Notes: generated by a model not told the origin, from the sequence alone. A DNA stretch of 64,000 bases from Sambucus nigra (GCA_949130495.1 OX422222.1:104273709-104337708), one strand, 5' to 3'; positions 32,602-45,200 are shown, counted from the stretch's first letter. Translations and numbers: made by a program.

Positions 32602-34110
32602 AACAGAAAACTCATGTTTGATCCCGAGGCTATCACAGTAAAGGTCTACCTTTGCTTATGTGAATTCAGTGCCATTGTCACTACGCATCCTGTTAATAGT
32701 GACACCATGTTAATTTTGTAGGACACGGCACTTGGTCGTTAAAAATTCTACAGCATCGGATTTCTCTCTCAGAAAACCTACAATGGAGTATCTGGAGAAA
32801 TCATCTACCATCACGAGGATGTACCTCTTACCACCTAGACTCTCAGTACGAGTGGGACCCATAAGATCCATGTGAATCAACTCAAGAACACGAGAGGTGG
32901 TAATGGAGTGCAACTTTCTATGAGGACTACAAATTTGTTTTCCCAACTGACAGGGTCCACAAACGGTCGAAGTTGACTTTCCAAGAGATGGTAAGCCACG
33001 TACTAGGTCCTTTTTAGCTAAGCGATTTAGATCTCTAACGTTCACGTGACCTAGACGTTGATGCCACAGATCCATAGGAGTGATCGTGGCGCTGTTGCAG
33101 ACAAGTGAGGACGTGGGCTCAGTCCCATAGCAATTATCCTCGGTCCTCACCCCTTGCATCAAAAGTTTACCGACTTGATTGTAGACTTTACATGCGTCCC
33201 GGTCAAACTTTACTGCAAAGTCAGTGTCGCATAGCTGGCTAATGATGAGAAGGTTTTCTTTCAAACCTTTGACGTACAAAACATTTTCTAGCTTAGGAAA
33301 TTCAGGTAACTCGATAGTACCACGTCTTATAATGCTAGACTTGCTCCCATCTCCAAAGGTGACTCTGCCATCCTGATAATCCTCAAGAGTCGTAAAAAAT
33401 GAGGCATCACCTGCCATATGTCTGGAGCATCCACTATCAAAATACCACTGTGAGGTATTGTGTGCTTTGAGAGCAACATGAACAACGAAGGCCTTTTTAT
33501 CTTTCTTAGGTACCCAAGCAGAGATGACCTTTTGTTTGCCTTTGTTGTTGTTGGTTTTAGCTGGAATGTGAGAAGCATTCACTAACGGCAAAGACATCCG
33601 TCGAAATTCTTCCATTAAACTCTGGGTTGTGGAAACTAAGAACTCAACTCGCTCTCTCAGACTAGAAAACTCATCAGTATGACGTGGTGGAGCAATAGTA
33701 CGTCGTGTCCGACCCATGCTATAGCAAGACTCCCTAAGGTGGCCTTTTCTTTTGCAATAAGTATAAAAGAACACAGTCAAAGGCGGACCTTGGTTTGCTT
33801 TTCTTGGTCGAACTTTCCTTCGAGGTTTTTGACGTTGACCATAAGGAGTTGTAGTAAACTCGGGAACTGGTCCAGGTGCAATTTGGGACGTGGAGGCACC
33901 ATCATAACCAATTCCTTGACGATCACCAAAACCTAAAGCGGGGCCGAGGAGCATCTTTCCCATCTTCCCAAATCTGTCCTCGATTTGTACCTTGACTTCC
34001 CGCTCTTTCTCAAGATCATGAGTCAGCTGGGCAACAAGGGCTTCATGTTTCTTCCGAGTCTCCACGGAGGAATGGAGCTGACTCGTAAGACTAGCCACTT
34101 GTTTAGTCAA
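32602..34110 (-). pseudogene. Copia protease and integrase N-terminal part
   Basis: The 466-codon frame holds a coiled-coil gag end (ETRKKHEALVAQLTHDLEKE) and a second zinc-knuckle-like block YCKRKGHLRESC whose first Cys reads Tyr. Next is the protease site WYFDSGCSRHMAGD (intact DSG), then the integrase zinc finger (LWHQRLGHVNVRDL, CGPCQLGKQ) and core start MDLMGP (Asp) and VMVDDFSRY. TAA at 32710-32712 interrupts the core. The second Asp (RSDNGTEF) follows at about 32670. Confidence 0.87.
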
Positions 34111-34127
34111 GTCCCCTCTCTCTTTCT

Positions 34128-35543
34128 CTAAAACACTCTCTCTCTCTCTCTAAACATAATCTCTTTCTTGACACATGAAGATTCTCTCTCTCTCAGGGCG
34201 GTGAAGGTGGAGGACTCTCTTTCTCTCGCCTTTCTTAAATCTTCCTCTAAGCCGATAATCTTAAGAACTAGCACTTTGTTACGTTTTTTAGTTTTAAATG
34301 ACTTAGAATATAACTCAGCGTAGGCACGTTGAATATCACTCTCGCTCTCACTTGAGTCATCCTCCCCCTCACTCACATCGATCTCACTGTCGAGGTGTCC
34401 CTGTGAAGCATCATCCTCATAGTCGTGAAGAGAACTAGGAGTGCTCACTTGACTGGCCATGAATACGGTGAAGTTACACTCATGCGGTGACTCATCTCCT
34501 GAATCCATCATCTCGACCTCACTGTCGTCACTAAGGGTAGCATTAAGTACAGCTTTCCCTTTCTCTCTATTCAGACGAGTGGCACACTCAAAGGCTCTAT
34601 GACCCCTACCATCGCACTAAAAACATCTCTCACTTTCTTTCTTAGGAGTATTTTTGGAGTCTTTTTCATTTTTCTTTTCAAACTTATTTTTCTCAAATTT
34701 CTTTTTATCTTTAAAATTGCCATTTTTCTTAAATTTGAGAATCCTCCTGAAATTTTTTGCAAAAAGAGCCAAATCATCTAGGTCAAAATCACACTCAGAA
34801 TCTGACGTGTCAGTCTCTCTCTTTCTAGACGACTCTACCCTTTTTCTAGCCGACCCCTCACTCCTTCTCTCTTGGGCTTTAAGTGCAATTACCTTATCTT
34901 TAGATTTAGCAGTTTTAGGGAACATATCAATTTCATAAGTTTGCAAATCTCCTACAAGTTTTTCCAATTTTAGCGTATTTAAATTACCCATAGAATTTAG
35001 CACAGTGACTTTAGGGATAAAACACTAAGGCAAAGAACGAAGAATCTTTTTAACAACTCTCGCATTAGGAATATGTTCACGAAGATTAAAGCTAGTATTC
35101 ACAATGTCAGAAAGTCTAGCATAAAATTCATCAAAGCATTCAGATTCATGCATGGTGATGGTTTCAAATTGAGTTGTCAAATTTTGCAACTTAGATTCTT
35201 TCACAGCATTAGTTCCTTCATGGGTGAGTTGTAAAACATCCCATGCCTCTTTTGACGTGGTGCACGTCATTATGCGTTTGAACTCATCAGGTGTGACAGA
35301 CCCATAAATAGCACTTAGACTCTTAAAATTAAAAGATGCCCATTTAAATTCTTCATCAGTCCAAGAAGTGTCAGGTTTCAAATTGATCACATTATCAACA
35401 GTCACGGAGGGAGGAGTCCACCCTCTTTCAACTAAAATCCAAACCCTTTCATCTATGGATTTTAAAGCCGACCTCATTCGGGCTTTCCAATAAGCATAAT
35501 TTGTCCCGTCAAAAACAGGCATTTTATTATATAACTTCTCCAT
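34128..35543 (-). pseudogene. Copia gag
   Basis: Start at 35541-35543 (MEKLYNKMPVFDGTNYAYWK), a UBN2-type gag. Typical blocks are SLSAIYGSVTPDEF, TSKEAWDVLQLTHEG and SECFDEFYARLSDIV. TAG at 35025 interrupts after ILRSLP. The zinc knuckle at about 34580-34625 (CX2CX4HX4C: CF*CDGRGHRAFEC) has TAG at 34617-34619 inside it. The following acidic stretch runs to a GA-microsatellite at 34134-34152, where the frame slips relative to the coiled-coil part. Confidence 0.87.
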
Positions 35544-35641
35544 TTGTACACACACTTTTTCAAAAATCAATTTTTTCAGAAAATTGATATCTTAGAAAAT
35601 TTTTGCGGAAAGTAGGAATACGCGATAGATTAGCGTAACCT

Positions 35642-35653
35642 GCTCTGATACCA
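35642..35653 (-). other. Copia primer-binding site (initiator tRNA-Met)
   Basis: TGGTATCAGAGC on the minus strand, three bases from the 5' LTR. The site is a perfect match to the usual plant motif. Confidence 0.9.
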
Positions 35654-35656
35654 ATT

Positions 35657-36623
35657 TGAGAACGTATGTGCTTGCGTTCAAATGAGCAAATTATATATTA
35701 ACCACCTTTTAACCCAAACAGACCCTAAACATGCAACAATATGTGATTGAATAAGATGATGAACTAAGCAAGAACATTCAAACACATGCTTGTGAGGAAA
35801 AATCCCCCAAAAGGGCAAAACCATTTATTTTCATTATAATATTGTAGCTGTACAATTTCGGATTACAATGAAAATACAAGTGACTAAGAATTACCCTCAG
35901 GTGTTGGATTCTGTAGTCGACGGCTGGAACTATCCCTTTCCAGTAGGGCTGCAATGAAGAAGAAGAACGGTCTTCTCCACAAGGGTGTGAACAGCAAAAG
36001 TGCGTTCCTGGGTTGCAAAGTGATTAACAAATGTTTGGAAATTTGTGTGAATCAAAAACCTAGAGTCTAGGGCTCAATAGGTGAAGACTTAGAGTATTCT
36101 GTACTCTGAAAATTGTGTGTATGAGTCTTAGAAAACCACTTCCCGTAGTGGGATTAAATAAGAAGCCTTGAGCCATAAAAATCTGAGCACGATCTGAACA
36201 CGATCTGTTTAAGTTTATCCCAGGAGGACCGGTCCGGGTCTGAGGCGGATCGGTCCGATTGACCGGATCGGTTCTTTTATTGCAGGCGGATCGGTCCGGT
36301 TGGGGCGGATCGGTTCTTTTATTTCAGGCTGATCGGTCCGGTTGAGGCGGATCGGTTCTTTTATTTCAGGCTTCATTAGTTTTCTTGCGGTCCGGGGTAT
36401 ACTGGCCTTCAGCAGATCGGATCGGTCCGGGTCTGAGGCAGACCGGTCCGGTTAGCCGGATCGGTTCTTTTATTGCAGGCAGACCGGTCCGGTCTGTCAG
36501 ACTTTGATTCCCCTTCTTCTTTTGATATTCGGATCCGTTGATGAATGTATGAATCTTGAATTTCTTCAACGGTGTAACGGCGTGCGACACAATAAATTGA
36601 TAATGGACAAAAATGTCCTTACA
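35657..36623 (-). repeat. Copia 5' LTR (967 bp)
   Basis: Matches 27926-28895 from TGAGAACGTATG to GTCCTTACA. One visible 3-base indel (GTAGTAGC/GTAGC) and scattered substitutions. Confidence 0.93.
36222..36497 (-). repeat. GC-rich tandem repeats in the copia 5' LTR
   Basis: The same block as at 28494-28768, with the same number and order of units and a few base changes, so the array was present before insertion. Confidence 0.8.
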
Positions 36624-36629
36624 AAAATC

Positions 36630-37560
36630 AAGTGATGTGTGCCATCAACGGCCTTACAGAGAAGCAATAAGATCCTTAAGATCAGCTCACTGAAATCCTA
36701 GGTCATTTATCGCCTCCTCCACTACCACTACCAGAACATCAACTTGATTAGGCTCCTCCCGTGGAGAAAATCATGGAGAATGAAGTAGCTCAACCACATT
36801 TGTAATGTCTGGCTCTCTCATCCATTGTGCAATGGTCATCGGTGGATGGACAATTCGAGCGTCAACTAATTAATGAGAATATAGAAGTGATGATAGATAG
36901 TCTATATTTAGTCAAGAAGTTATGGATTGCCCAATACAATCTCACTTAAAGATCTTAATTACAGACTCCTTCGATGGGACCACTTATCCAAGGTACCACA
37001 TACATCATTATGGGACGCACATAGACTTTCTGGTCAACCCATATTAGAATAAATGTTGAGTGTTGGCGATGACCCTAATGGGTTCAGTGAGAACTTGGTT
37101 TAACCGTCTCCAACCCAAATCGATCACATTCTATAGGGAGTTCTTTGAGCGTTTTGTCCAGCACTTTATCAGGAGCCGGATACATAGGAATATCGCTGAC
37201 CATTTGCTCGACGTCCTTTAAATAAGAACCAAAAACTCACGAAGTATGTGAATATATTCAATGACAACTCTTCTATATTGATAACCCAGATGAGAAAGGG
37301 CTTTCTTACAACGGTTATACATCACTAGTAAAATACGACTGTCGGGCGAGTGTTGAACATTATGGCCGATCCAAAGATAATGATGTGGACAAATCGATTG
37401 AAGAAAAAGGTAGTCAGAACAATTCAAATCTCTACTGTCGATTTCATCGAGACTACATGCATGATACTAACCATTGTATCCATTTGAAGCATGACATTAA
37501 ATCATTAGTCTATAGGGGAATCTGAGATAATTTGTATAAAGATAGCACCCCGGCCAAACA
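36630..37560 (+). pseudogene. Gag of the large Tat-type element
   Basis: Gag core wording is readable through many stops: DSFDGTTYPRYHIHHYGTHI, RTWFNRLQPKSITFYREFFE and QHFIRSRIHRNIADHLL near 36970-37210. The finger-like block YCRFHRDYMHDTNHCIHLKH lies at 37430-37500 with its Cys/His residues kept. Frame changes and stops make it nonfunctional. The upstream 5' leader has been displaced by the copia insertion. Confidence 0.7.
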
Positions 37561-37779
37561 AATGAGTCAACAATCTTGAGGATGATCGGAGCAAAAGCCG
37601 ATTAAAAGAAAATGAATCGGGATAAGAAGAACAATGGGTGGTGGAACTGGTTAAAAAGGAAAGGAGAATAAACATGATCTCTAACAAATTTATGGCCGAG
37701 GGATAATCAAACTCGGATAATCGAGCATAGCGGATCCAAAAAAGAGAATTTATAGGGGTACGAATGGATACAAGCACCG

Positions 37780-38140
37780 AAGATTTGGGAAAATATCACC
37801 TTGACACAGAACGAATCTCAAAATTTGATTATCACCCACGACGATCCTTTATAGATCACATTTGAGATCTCCAATAGGAAAGTTGAAAGAGTTATTATGG
37901 AAATGGGTGATTTACGGATATTATCTATTTTGAATGCTATGGATTGAAAAATCTTAAGGGAGCAACATTGAAGCTGTGGACATCTCACTATTGAGATTTT
38001 TTGGAGAGAATGTATATTCACAATTGAAAAGATCACCATCACAAAAATCAACCACTCGGCAGATGGAATTTATAATGGTGAGATCGACATCATCTTAAAA
38101 TGTGATGATCCGATGAACTACCCCGAGCAGACGATGCAAT
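37780..38140 (+). pseudogene. Protease region of the large Tat-type element
   Basis: ITHDDPL*ITFEISNRKVERV at about 37830-37895 aligns with the sequence before the protease site in the 1-4.7 kb element (HDDPLVIKMRMKEVAISRV). The active-site block that should follow is altered beyond recognition (VIMEMGDLRIL in place of the D.GSS motif), so it is dead. Confidence 0.5.
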
Positions 38141-38439
38141 CTTATCAATAAAGTCCCTCGCCATTAGGTTCTCAACATTGAACGGGATGGGAACAATGCA
38201 TGAAAACCAATAGCGTGCAAGGAGTTGTTAGTTTCCATACTTGAAGAACAAAATAGAGAGTTTCGACATTTATTGGTTAGAACTAAGATAAGAAACATCT
38301 TTAGGTCTCCATTCAAAGATCTGGTCCCAATTTCACTATATGAAAAACATTCTGCTATGGTGGTATACATATAATCATTAATAGATGTCAAAAAGAGAGA
38401 ATAATTGGTTTTGTTTTTGAAGAGTCACCATAAGATGTT

Positions 38440-39230
38440 CACATAAATCCATAAGGAAATGCTTGGTATTGATGCCTCAATGATAGCTCATCAATTAAAG
38501 GTTGACCATGTAGGTGACTAGTAAGGCAGAAGAAGAGGGAATTCATCGAAAAAAAGGAACTAGGCCACTTACATTAAGGTCGAAAAATTACTTGAAGAAG
38601 ATTTCATTCAGAATATCAAGTACCTTGCATAATTATTAAATGTCGTAATGGTCTGAAAAATGAATGACAAATGGAGGTTATGGGTTGACTACTCATACTT
38701 AAATGAATCATTCCTTAAGGACTAATACCCTCTACCGAGGATTAATGCCCTTATGGATGCCATGGATGGAAATGAGACCTTTTCATTCATGGATGCATAT
38801 TTTGATAATAATCATATCCGAAAGCATTAGTCCGATGAGGAAAATCTTCCTTCATAACTAATAGGTAGACTTATTTCTACCAGGTGATGTCATTCATTTA
38901 GATAAATGAAGGAGGCACCTAACAGAGGCTAGTCAACCAAATGTTCGAGGTCCAAATAGGGACGACCATCGAGGTGTATATAGACGATATCCTAATAAAG
39001 ACCTTGAAAGGATCGAATTATGTAACTAACTTAGAGGAGACTTTTAAAATTCTTGACCAGTATAGAATGAAGCCAAGCCTCGAGAAATGCGCCTTTAGAG
39101 TGGCATGGGGGAAATTTTTGAGGACTATGCTAGTGCGGAGTGGGAGAGAATCTAACCCCCAAAATATTCAAGAATTATTTAACATGAGGAGCCCAATAAC
39201 TTTGAAGGAAGTCCAATAACTAACCAAAAA
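38440..39230 (+). pseudogene. Reverse transcriptase of the large Tat-type element
   Basis: RT blocks in order with several stops are the IHKEMLGIDASMIAHQL region, KWRLWVDYSYLNE, YPLPRINALMDAM and SFMDAYFDNN. After a frame change comes an open 92-codon segment (38941-39219) with the catalytic box VYIDDILIKT, both Asp present. The middle part around 38830-38930 has lost coding sense. Confidence 0.7.
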
Positions 39231-39679
39231 TATGGTGCCACTAAAGCAGTTCATGATCAAAGAAACAGACTGGTGTATCCCATTGTTCTCATATATGAAT
39301 AGGGCATTCATCTGGATGGACAACTGTGAACAAACTACCCAAAACCCAAAAACCTACTTAACAGGTGTTTCGCTCTTATAAAAGCAAGTAGATGCAGAAA
39401 ATTATTCCTCTACCTCATAATTTCTCCAATAGTAGTCAGTTCTAACCTGATTCGGGATAACAAAAGAAATCAATGACTTGCCTACTATGTTAGTATGGTG
39501 TTTTGAGGATTGAAATTGAGATACTTGATGATGTAAAACTATCATTTGCAATGATAGTGTCATCCTGAGAGTTAAGATATTATTTCTAAACCCATACCAT
39601 TATCGTCCTAACGGACTACTTACTGAGACAAGTCCTCCACAAATCGAAGGTCTCCAAACAGTTAATGAAATGGTCAGCT

Positions 39680-40220
39680 CCGCTCAAGGAGTTCAACTTA
39701 TAATATAGGCCGAGAGTTACAACTAATGGGCAAGACGTAAACAATTTCATTGCAAAGTTTTACAATGATGGGCGAGAGAGTACCCCCAGTAAATTTGTAA
39801 AGGGAAGCAAATATGTGTAGTTTACGTCGATGCATTCTCGAATAAAGAGGATTGTGAAAAAGATTTATTAGTAGAGATTCTCGGAGGGACTTGTGTGGAT
39901 TGCGAACTAAGGTTCAACTTCAAAGATTCCAATAATAAAGCTGAGTACAAAGCATTGATCACCAAATCATAGCTTATGTTATCCATTAAGGTTGACCTAG
40001 TACAATTCTTAAGCGACTCAAGCGTGGTCATTCAGCAAGTGATGGGTCAATATGAGGTCAAAGGGAAGAACATGATGGCCTACTAGAAATAGTTTCTTTG
40101 GGTATGAAGGAACTTTGAGAGGTCCACAATCCAGCATATTTTAGAGAAAGATAACACCAAGGTTGTCCACCTGGCTGAGTTAGAATCAACGGACCAAGGG
40201 AATCCCCTCATTGAGACCGA
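39680..40220 (+). pseudogene. RNase H region of the large Tat-type element
   Basis: Faint but ordered similarity: an Asp/Asn-rich start, VDAFSNKEDCEKD-like wording at 39820, NNKAEYKALI at about 39930 (the TNNxAEYEA block) and SDSSVVIQQVMGQYEVK at 40012-40060. Many stops and frameshifts. Confidence 0.5.
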
Positions 40221-40289
40221 GGAATGACATAGTATTAATATTGAGGAAGAGGAGGTGGTCAATGTCATCAAACAAGCACATAGTTAGAT

Positions 40290-41140
40290 AGATAAGTACG
40301 AAAAGTAAATGAAAGAGGTGATACTTCCAAAGGAAACAAAGTACCTAATGTATGAAGGGGCTTTATACTAAAGGGGTTATGCCTAACTAATCCTACATTA
40401 TATTTATCCCACGGAGATAACAACTATCCTAAAAAGACTCCATGAAGGTACCTACAAAGGGCACCCGAGTAAGATAAGTTTTTCACAAAGAGACCTAACT
40501 AAGGGTTACTACTGGTTGATGATGAGAAATAATGTTTATCACTTCATTCGAAAATGTGATTGATGTCAAAGGACTACCAACTATATCAATTGCAAATTCA
40601 ATACTTCTCTATAGGATTAAAATTGAATTTGTCGATTCCAAAGCACTCTGGGATGAAAAAATAATCTCCATCCTATGGGCCTACCAAATTATAATGAGGG
40701 GATCGGCAGGGTCATAATATTTCACTTTGAATTACGGAACAAAATCGATGATATAGTTCAAACTAGAAGTACAAAGCTTGAGGGTGAATTATTTTAATGA
40801 AGAACAAAATGATGAATAAAACCTGACCAAACTAGACCTCCTAGACGGGCGCAATGAAGAAGTAGTATCGAGGGTAACTATGATACAACAAAAGGTGGAT
40901 TGCTACTACAAGATAAGAGTAAAGAACTGATGTTTTCTGGTCAGTGACCTTGTCCACAGAAAAAGGATGTAGTCAACAAAGAATCCTTTCCATTGAAAGT
41001 TAAATTACAAATAAGAGGGTCCTTATGTGGTGTCTCGCAACATAAGACTAGGGACCTTTAGCCTCTGAGACCATGAGGGTCACGCCCCTCCTCGTTAATT
41101 GAATGTGGAGAATTATAATCCTAACTACCAGTGAAAGTGA
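40290..41140 (+). pseudogene. Integrase of the large Tat-type element, core deleted
   Basis: The zinc-binding part is readable at 40400-40575 (LKRLHEGTYKGHPSKI, GYYWLMMRNNVYHFIRKCD, then CQ). It is followed almost directly, at about 40630, by the late core (DSKALWDEKIISILWAYQII), so most of the catalytic core with its D,D is missing. A C-terminal part follows (VDCYYKIRVKN, YKxEGPYVV at about 41010). Confidence 0.6.
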
Positions 41141-42415
41141 TCGACGAATAGGTTGCCTGAAGCACCTTTTACTTTTCATTATTTCATTTTTTCCTTATTA
41201 TCGTTGTTTAATTAATGTATTTACCTTTTATACCATGTAATATGTAACTTCATCAACACTGTAATTAATAAAAGAATTTTTTTCTCCAATTGATGTATTT
41301 TTCTCCGTTGGCGGGTTAATATCCATTAATCCACCTTTCTAAAAACCCATTCCACTCGGAGCATACCATATATGCACCAGTACAGCAGTCGAATGAGCAC
41401 CTAAGCATTCGGGTCATACCAGATTATAAACTAACCAATTGGTCGAAATAAGTATCACACCAATTCACATATTGGTACGCCTTTTCTAGAGTCAATGTCT
41501 TCGGAAGAACAACTTCGGTGATCCCCAAGTTAACTCCTGACACCCTCAGATCTGATCTAGTTTGCGTAGCATGGTCGCATGAGTAACAAATAAGGTTAAC
41601 TCTGAGTCAGGAAGGGTCGCTTGAGTAACTAATAAGGTTAACTCTGGGTCAAGAAGTTTTTTCTCTGATAAATCACTTATTTTCAAATTAAAATAGGGTA
41701 TATGGTTCTAATAATTCAAGAGTGCTGAAATTTCGGGAATTTTTTTTTATTTTAACAAAATTAGTGATTGAAAGATAAATCGCCATTTGCACCACCCTTT
41801 TCCAATTGACCTTCGGAGTATAAATATCTTGGTTCTTTACGCAGGTATAAGCAACATTTTCATCCACATTGCATCACATCGGATAAAAACAATGCAATAG
41901 TTCAGTTATCACCCAACAAGCTATCAGGATGCATTCAAAGACTAACAAATTAAATAAGACAATGACTAAGTTCAGGTATATAAAATTATTAAAAAATTTC
42001 ACTTGCCAAAAAGTATCCTACTCAAAAAATTCTAAGCACTTGATTGGTCAGTAGAGTATAAGCAACCAGACTCAGTTCATCAACCGAGTAAAAAATATTT
42101 TTATAGCTTGTTTGTTTCTTTAATTGCGTACAAAATTTGGTCAGCATTTACCAACCAGATCACCAACATGACGAGTAATCAATAAGAGTCAAAGAGAGTT
42201 AACACAGTTTTAGCAAATATGGGAGAAATCAATTTTCTAGTATTAAAAATGAAGAAATAGTGGGAGCATGTATTGATCAATAAGGAAAGATCATTGCAAC
42301 ATTAAATTAAAAAGGTTGAGTGCGATCATGAATTCATATTACAATAATATCTTGACCAAATTCGATAAAACAAATATTCATAGGCCTAATACCATATTAC
42401 ATACCAATAAAATGA
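41141..42415. other. Region after integrase of the Tat-type element, no gene seen
   Basis: AT-rich. Near 41580-41660 a 50-base segment is repeated with small changes (GAGTAACAAATAAGGTTAACTC / GAGTAACTAATAAGGTTAACTC). Blocks such as CCAATTGGTCGAAATAAG recall Tat untranslated regions. No coding sense on either strand. Confidence 0.4.
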
Positions 42416-44470
42416 TCAAAAAATTAAATAACTAGAAGGCAAGGAAAGATATGGAGTAGATGGTTGAGCAAAGGGGGAAATATAAACCACTATCTGACCT
42501 ATCTCCTCATGCATTGAGATAAGGAGATCCTCACGTTCGGAGTCATTTGGGGCCAAGGATCTGTCAGAAGACCTCGATACTGGGTGCATCCCTATTTGTC
42601 CAAACACAAAAGTGAAGACATTTACTCCTCTTTAGTTTTGGATTCATAAGGGTTAAAAGAGGATAGTTCCCAATCTTGATGAACCTCTTTGACCCAATTG
42701 ACGAGTTCAGTGTAGACATTGCTAAATGATTTATACATCATCATGCCACGATAGTCTGAAGTCAACAAATACTTCAAGTACCTAAATTTGATCAAAGTAT
42801 CCAAAGCCCACTCGACCTTCATCTATTTATTTTTCTCTTTACCCTTCTCTCTCCACCATTTGCCACTTCAACTCAGAGACCTCTTTTAGCAATCGATATA
42901 TCTCCTCGGCAAGAGTGGTCCTCTCAAATAGGGATTGTTCATTAGCCATTTACATAGTGTTTCTCATTTGGGGCCATCGTAACAGCCTCATTGGTGTTAC
43001 TCTTAGCCTGACTCAAGGTTCCAACTCCATTTCGAGCCCTTAGAGATTTTTGGCCTCTTCTTTTTACTAAAATAATTTTTACTCCATATATGATGCCATG
43101 AAGTACACTTATAAAAAATTTAAGAATTTAAGATAGAAGAATGAAGGCACACACAATAACAGTTCAAGGAAAAGGGGCAAGCAAATACCCTTATCCCCAT
43201 CTTGATTATGTTTTGGGTGCCACTGATCGGACCCCCTTCCAACCGATCGATGTCACCCTAAATATAGTCCTTTAAAATGCCTGATAGTATTTATACGGGT
43301 CGTTTTATTGAAGATGGGGGTTGTCAGGCCATTCCCCATAATCATTCACCCTTTATCCCTCAATATCCTCCTTCTATGTGTCAGTAATCAACCTTCAGCG
43401 AACAGTGGTAGGTGGTGTCTCATTCCCAACTTTGTCCTCTAAGGTCCTTTTTTCCCTTATTCGCCTATGAAGGGCCTCATCATCCACTATTTGGACGGAT
43501 GAAGTCTCCTCAATTATGTTAAGGGGATGGACAACTTCAGTAACCCCATATTGTTAATTGGGGGTTGCATCAGCAGTAGGAGGGTTCGTCTAGATTGTAG
43601 AAGGTTGGGGGGCGACTGAAGTGAGAAAATCATAGCAGAGCCAGTTAATACCCTCGATAGATCATTTAAATAAGTTAATGAGCCTATTTATCATGAAAAA
43701 ATATACATAGGGAATGAGGAAGAACGAATGTTGGAAATAAAAAAGTAAGTGACGAGCCTCTCTGTCGTCAGCGCGAAGATGAAGGGTGTCCCGATATCGT
43801 ACCTCCTCTCTAGAGAGAAAGTCTATCTCCTTCAACCTCTTCATATAAAACAGCTTCTTTAATTGGTGAGATTTTCTTATAGACTCCTCTACCCTTTCAT
43901 TTTAATTCGTCATATTATTAGGGATCCCATTGAAGATACTTTTAAGGTACTCAAAGACAAGATGTTAGTAAAGTCAAATAAAAAAATACAAAGTTTGACT
44001 CATTAAGATCAGGCTTGTTCTAGCTGAGGGGAATAGTGTACAAATGCCCAATAAGGTCATTTTAGAAATCACACTCCCATCCCTCCCCTTGGTGAATAGA
44101 AATGGATGCCTCCAATCATTATTGGACAAAGTAATTGAACTGACAAATCATTCACCATTGTAACTATAAGCTAAGATACACAAACCTCTTTGAGAAGAGA
44201 TTGGCTTGTAAATAGTCAAAAATTCCCCCACAATAAGATGGTGATCAATGTCGAACAACTCCTGAAAGTTCACCATGGAGCCAATTAGAATTCTCTAGGT
44301 ATTCTGTATAAGTTGAGGGGGGAATAATTAGGAAATCTACAACATCCCAGATATGTGTTGGGAGAGGAATTTTAAGTCCTTCCTAAAAATAGGGATCATA
44401 AAGGCATACCTCCCCCCCATGCATATGCAAGGCATGGTCCTTCACATTACCGAGATGACCAGATAAATAC
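42416..44470 (-). pseudogene. Antisense accessory gene 3 (PF04195-like)
   Basis: On the minus strand, 44250-44470 reads GNVKDHALHMHGGEVCLYDP, then GLKIPLPTHIWDVVDFL and EYLENSNWLHGEL. This is the pattern of the 'putative gypsy type transposon' domain (PF04195) of plant TE proteins. The tail at 42610-42960 has a helical, Glu/Leu-rich segment (LAEEIYRLLKEVSELKWQM) and ends NPYESKTKEE, as such proteins often do. Between them the frame is broken repeatedly. Function unknown. It lies opposite to gag-pol, between integrase and the 3' LTR, like genes 1 and 2. Confidence 0.45.
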
Positions 44471-45192
44471 CTTAGAAGGGCAAGATGTTCACACCACCCG
44501 TTAGCGGTCTCTTAGATTATATAGTTAATGGAATGATATGGGCCAAAGGGATTTACCCTAGGACTACCAACCAGATTGGGGTCAGATGGGCCAACCCCTT
44601 GATCATTGTGTTGGGTCATATTTTGGGCTCTGGGAAGATGACTTGTCCTATCGTCACTCAACAAGGAAGCCCCCCAAATAGAGTCTTTCCTTTCATTTTA
44701 TTCAAGACTATAGCCCCAACTATATCCCCATGTTGGCTAAAGTTCGTTCCTGCTAGGCCAGGCGAAGAGACAAACCAAATGGTTGAAGGCACTAGAGGTA
44801 TTGATGTAAACGAAGGTAAAAAGTGCCAAAACTTAGGATATAGGGGTTTCCCTCTCAAAATTAGGACACGAAGTTGCTAATTCTATAAAAAAAAAAAAGA
44901 CAAATCCTGCTATGACATGCCAGATTTTCTAAGGAAAAAGTTGAAGAAAACAAAAATAGAGGAAAATGGGAGTACCGGTAATGAGCAAAGCACAACCGCT
45001 CCTGGAAAGAGCAAATGTCGAAACCTCCAAATGAGGTAATGCGATGGTTTGAAATAGAATGAGGAGTTCACATGAAGAGAATAGAAAAGAGTTAATAGGT
45101 AATCGGGATGAAGGTTTTTAGGAAGAATACATAAATAAGAGCTCTGGTTTAGAGGATATGAAATGAAAAAGTTATAAATGAGGGTTGGAAGT

Positions 45193-45200
45193 CTTTTATA
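45193..45200 (-). promoter_or_regulatory. TATA box candidate of antisense gene 3
   Basis: TATAAAAG on the minus strand, followed by a pyrimidine-rich leader-like stretch (45190 down to about 44900) and then the antisense pseudogene. The distance to a convincing start codon is unclear. Confidence 0.35.

Larger units (their letters stand above)
27926..36623 (-). mobile_element. Full-length Ty1/copia retrotransposon (8.7 kb) with 5-bp target duplication
   Basis: Two LTRs of 970 and 967 bases (27926-28895 and 35657-36623) flank a minus-strand gag-protease-integrase-RT-RNase H polyprotein, the copia order. Both flanks carry AAAAT (27921-27925 and 36624-36628). The LTRs differ by only a few bases per 200, so insertion is recent in comparison with its host element. 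The coding region has about eight stops or frame breaks, most explained by C-to-T or G-to-A. A 1.5-kb noncoding stretch separates RNase H from the 3' LTR, as in some SIRE-like plant copias. Confidence 0.93.

Noticed and set aside
44485..44880. Plus-strand ORF of 131 codons
   Set aside because: Lies opposite the antisense accessory pseudogene leader and has no recognisable motif; judged chance.
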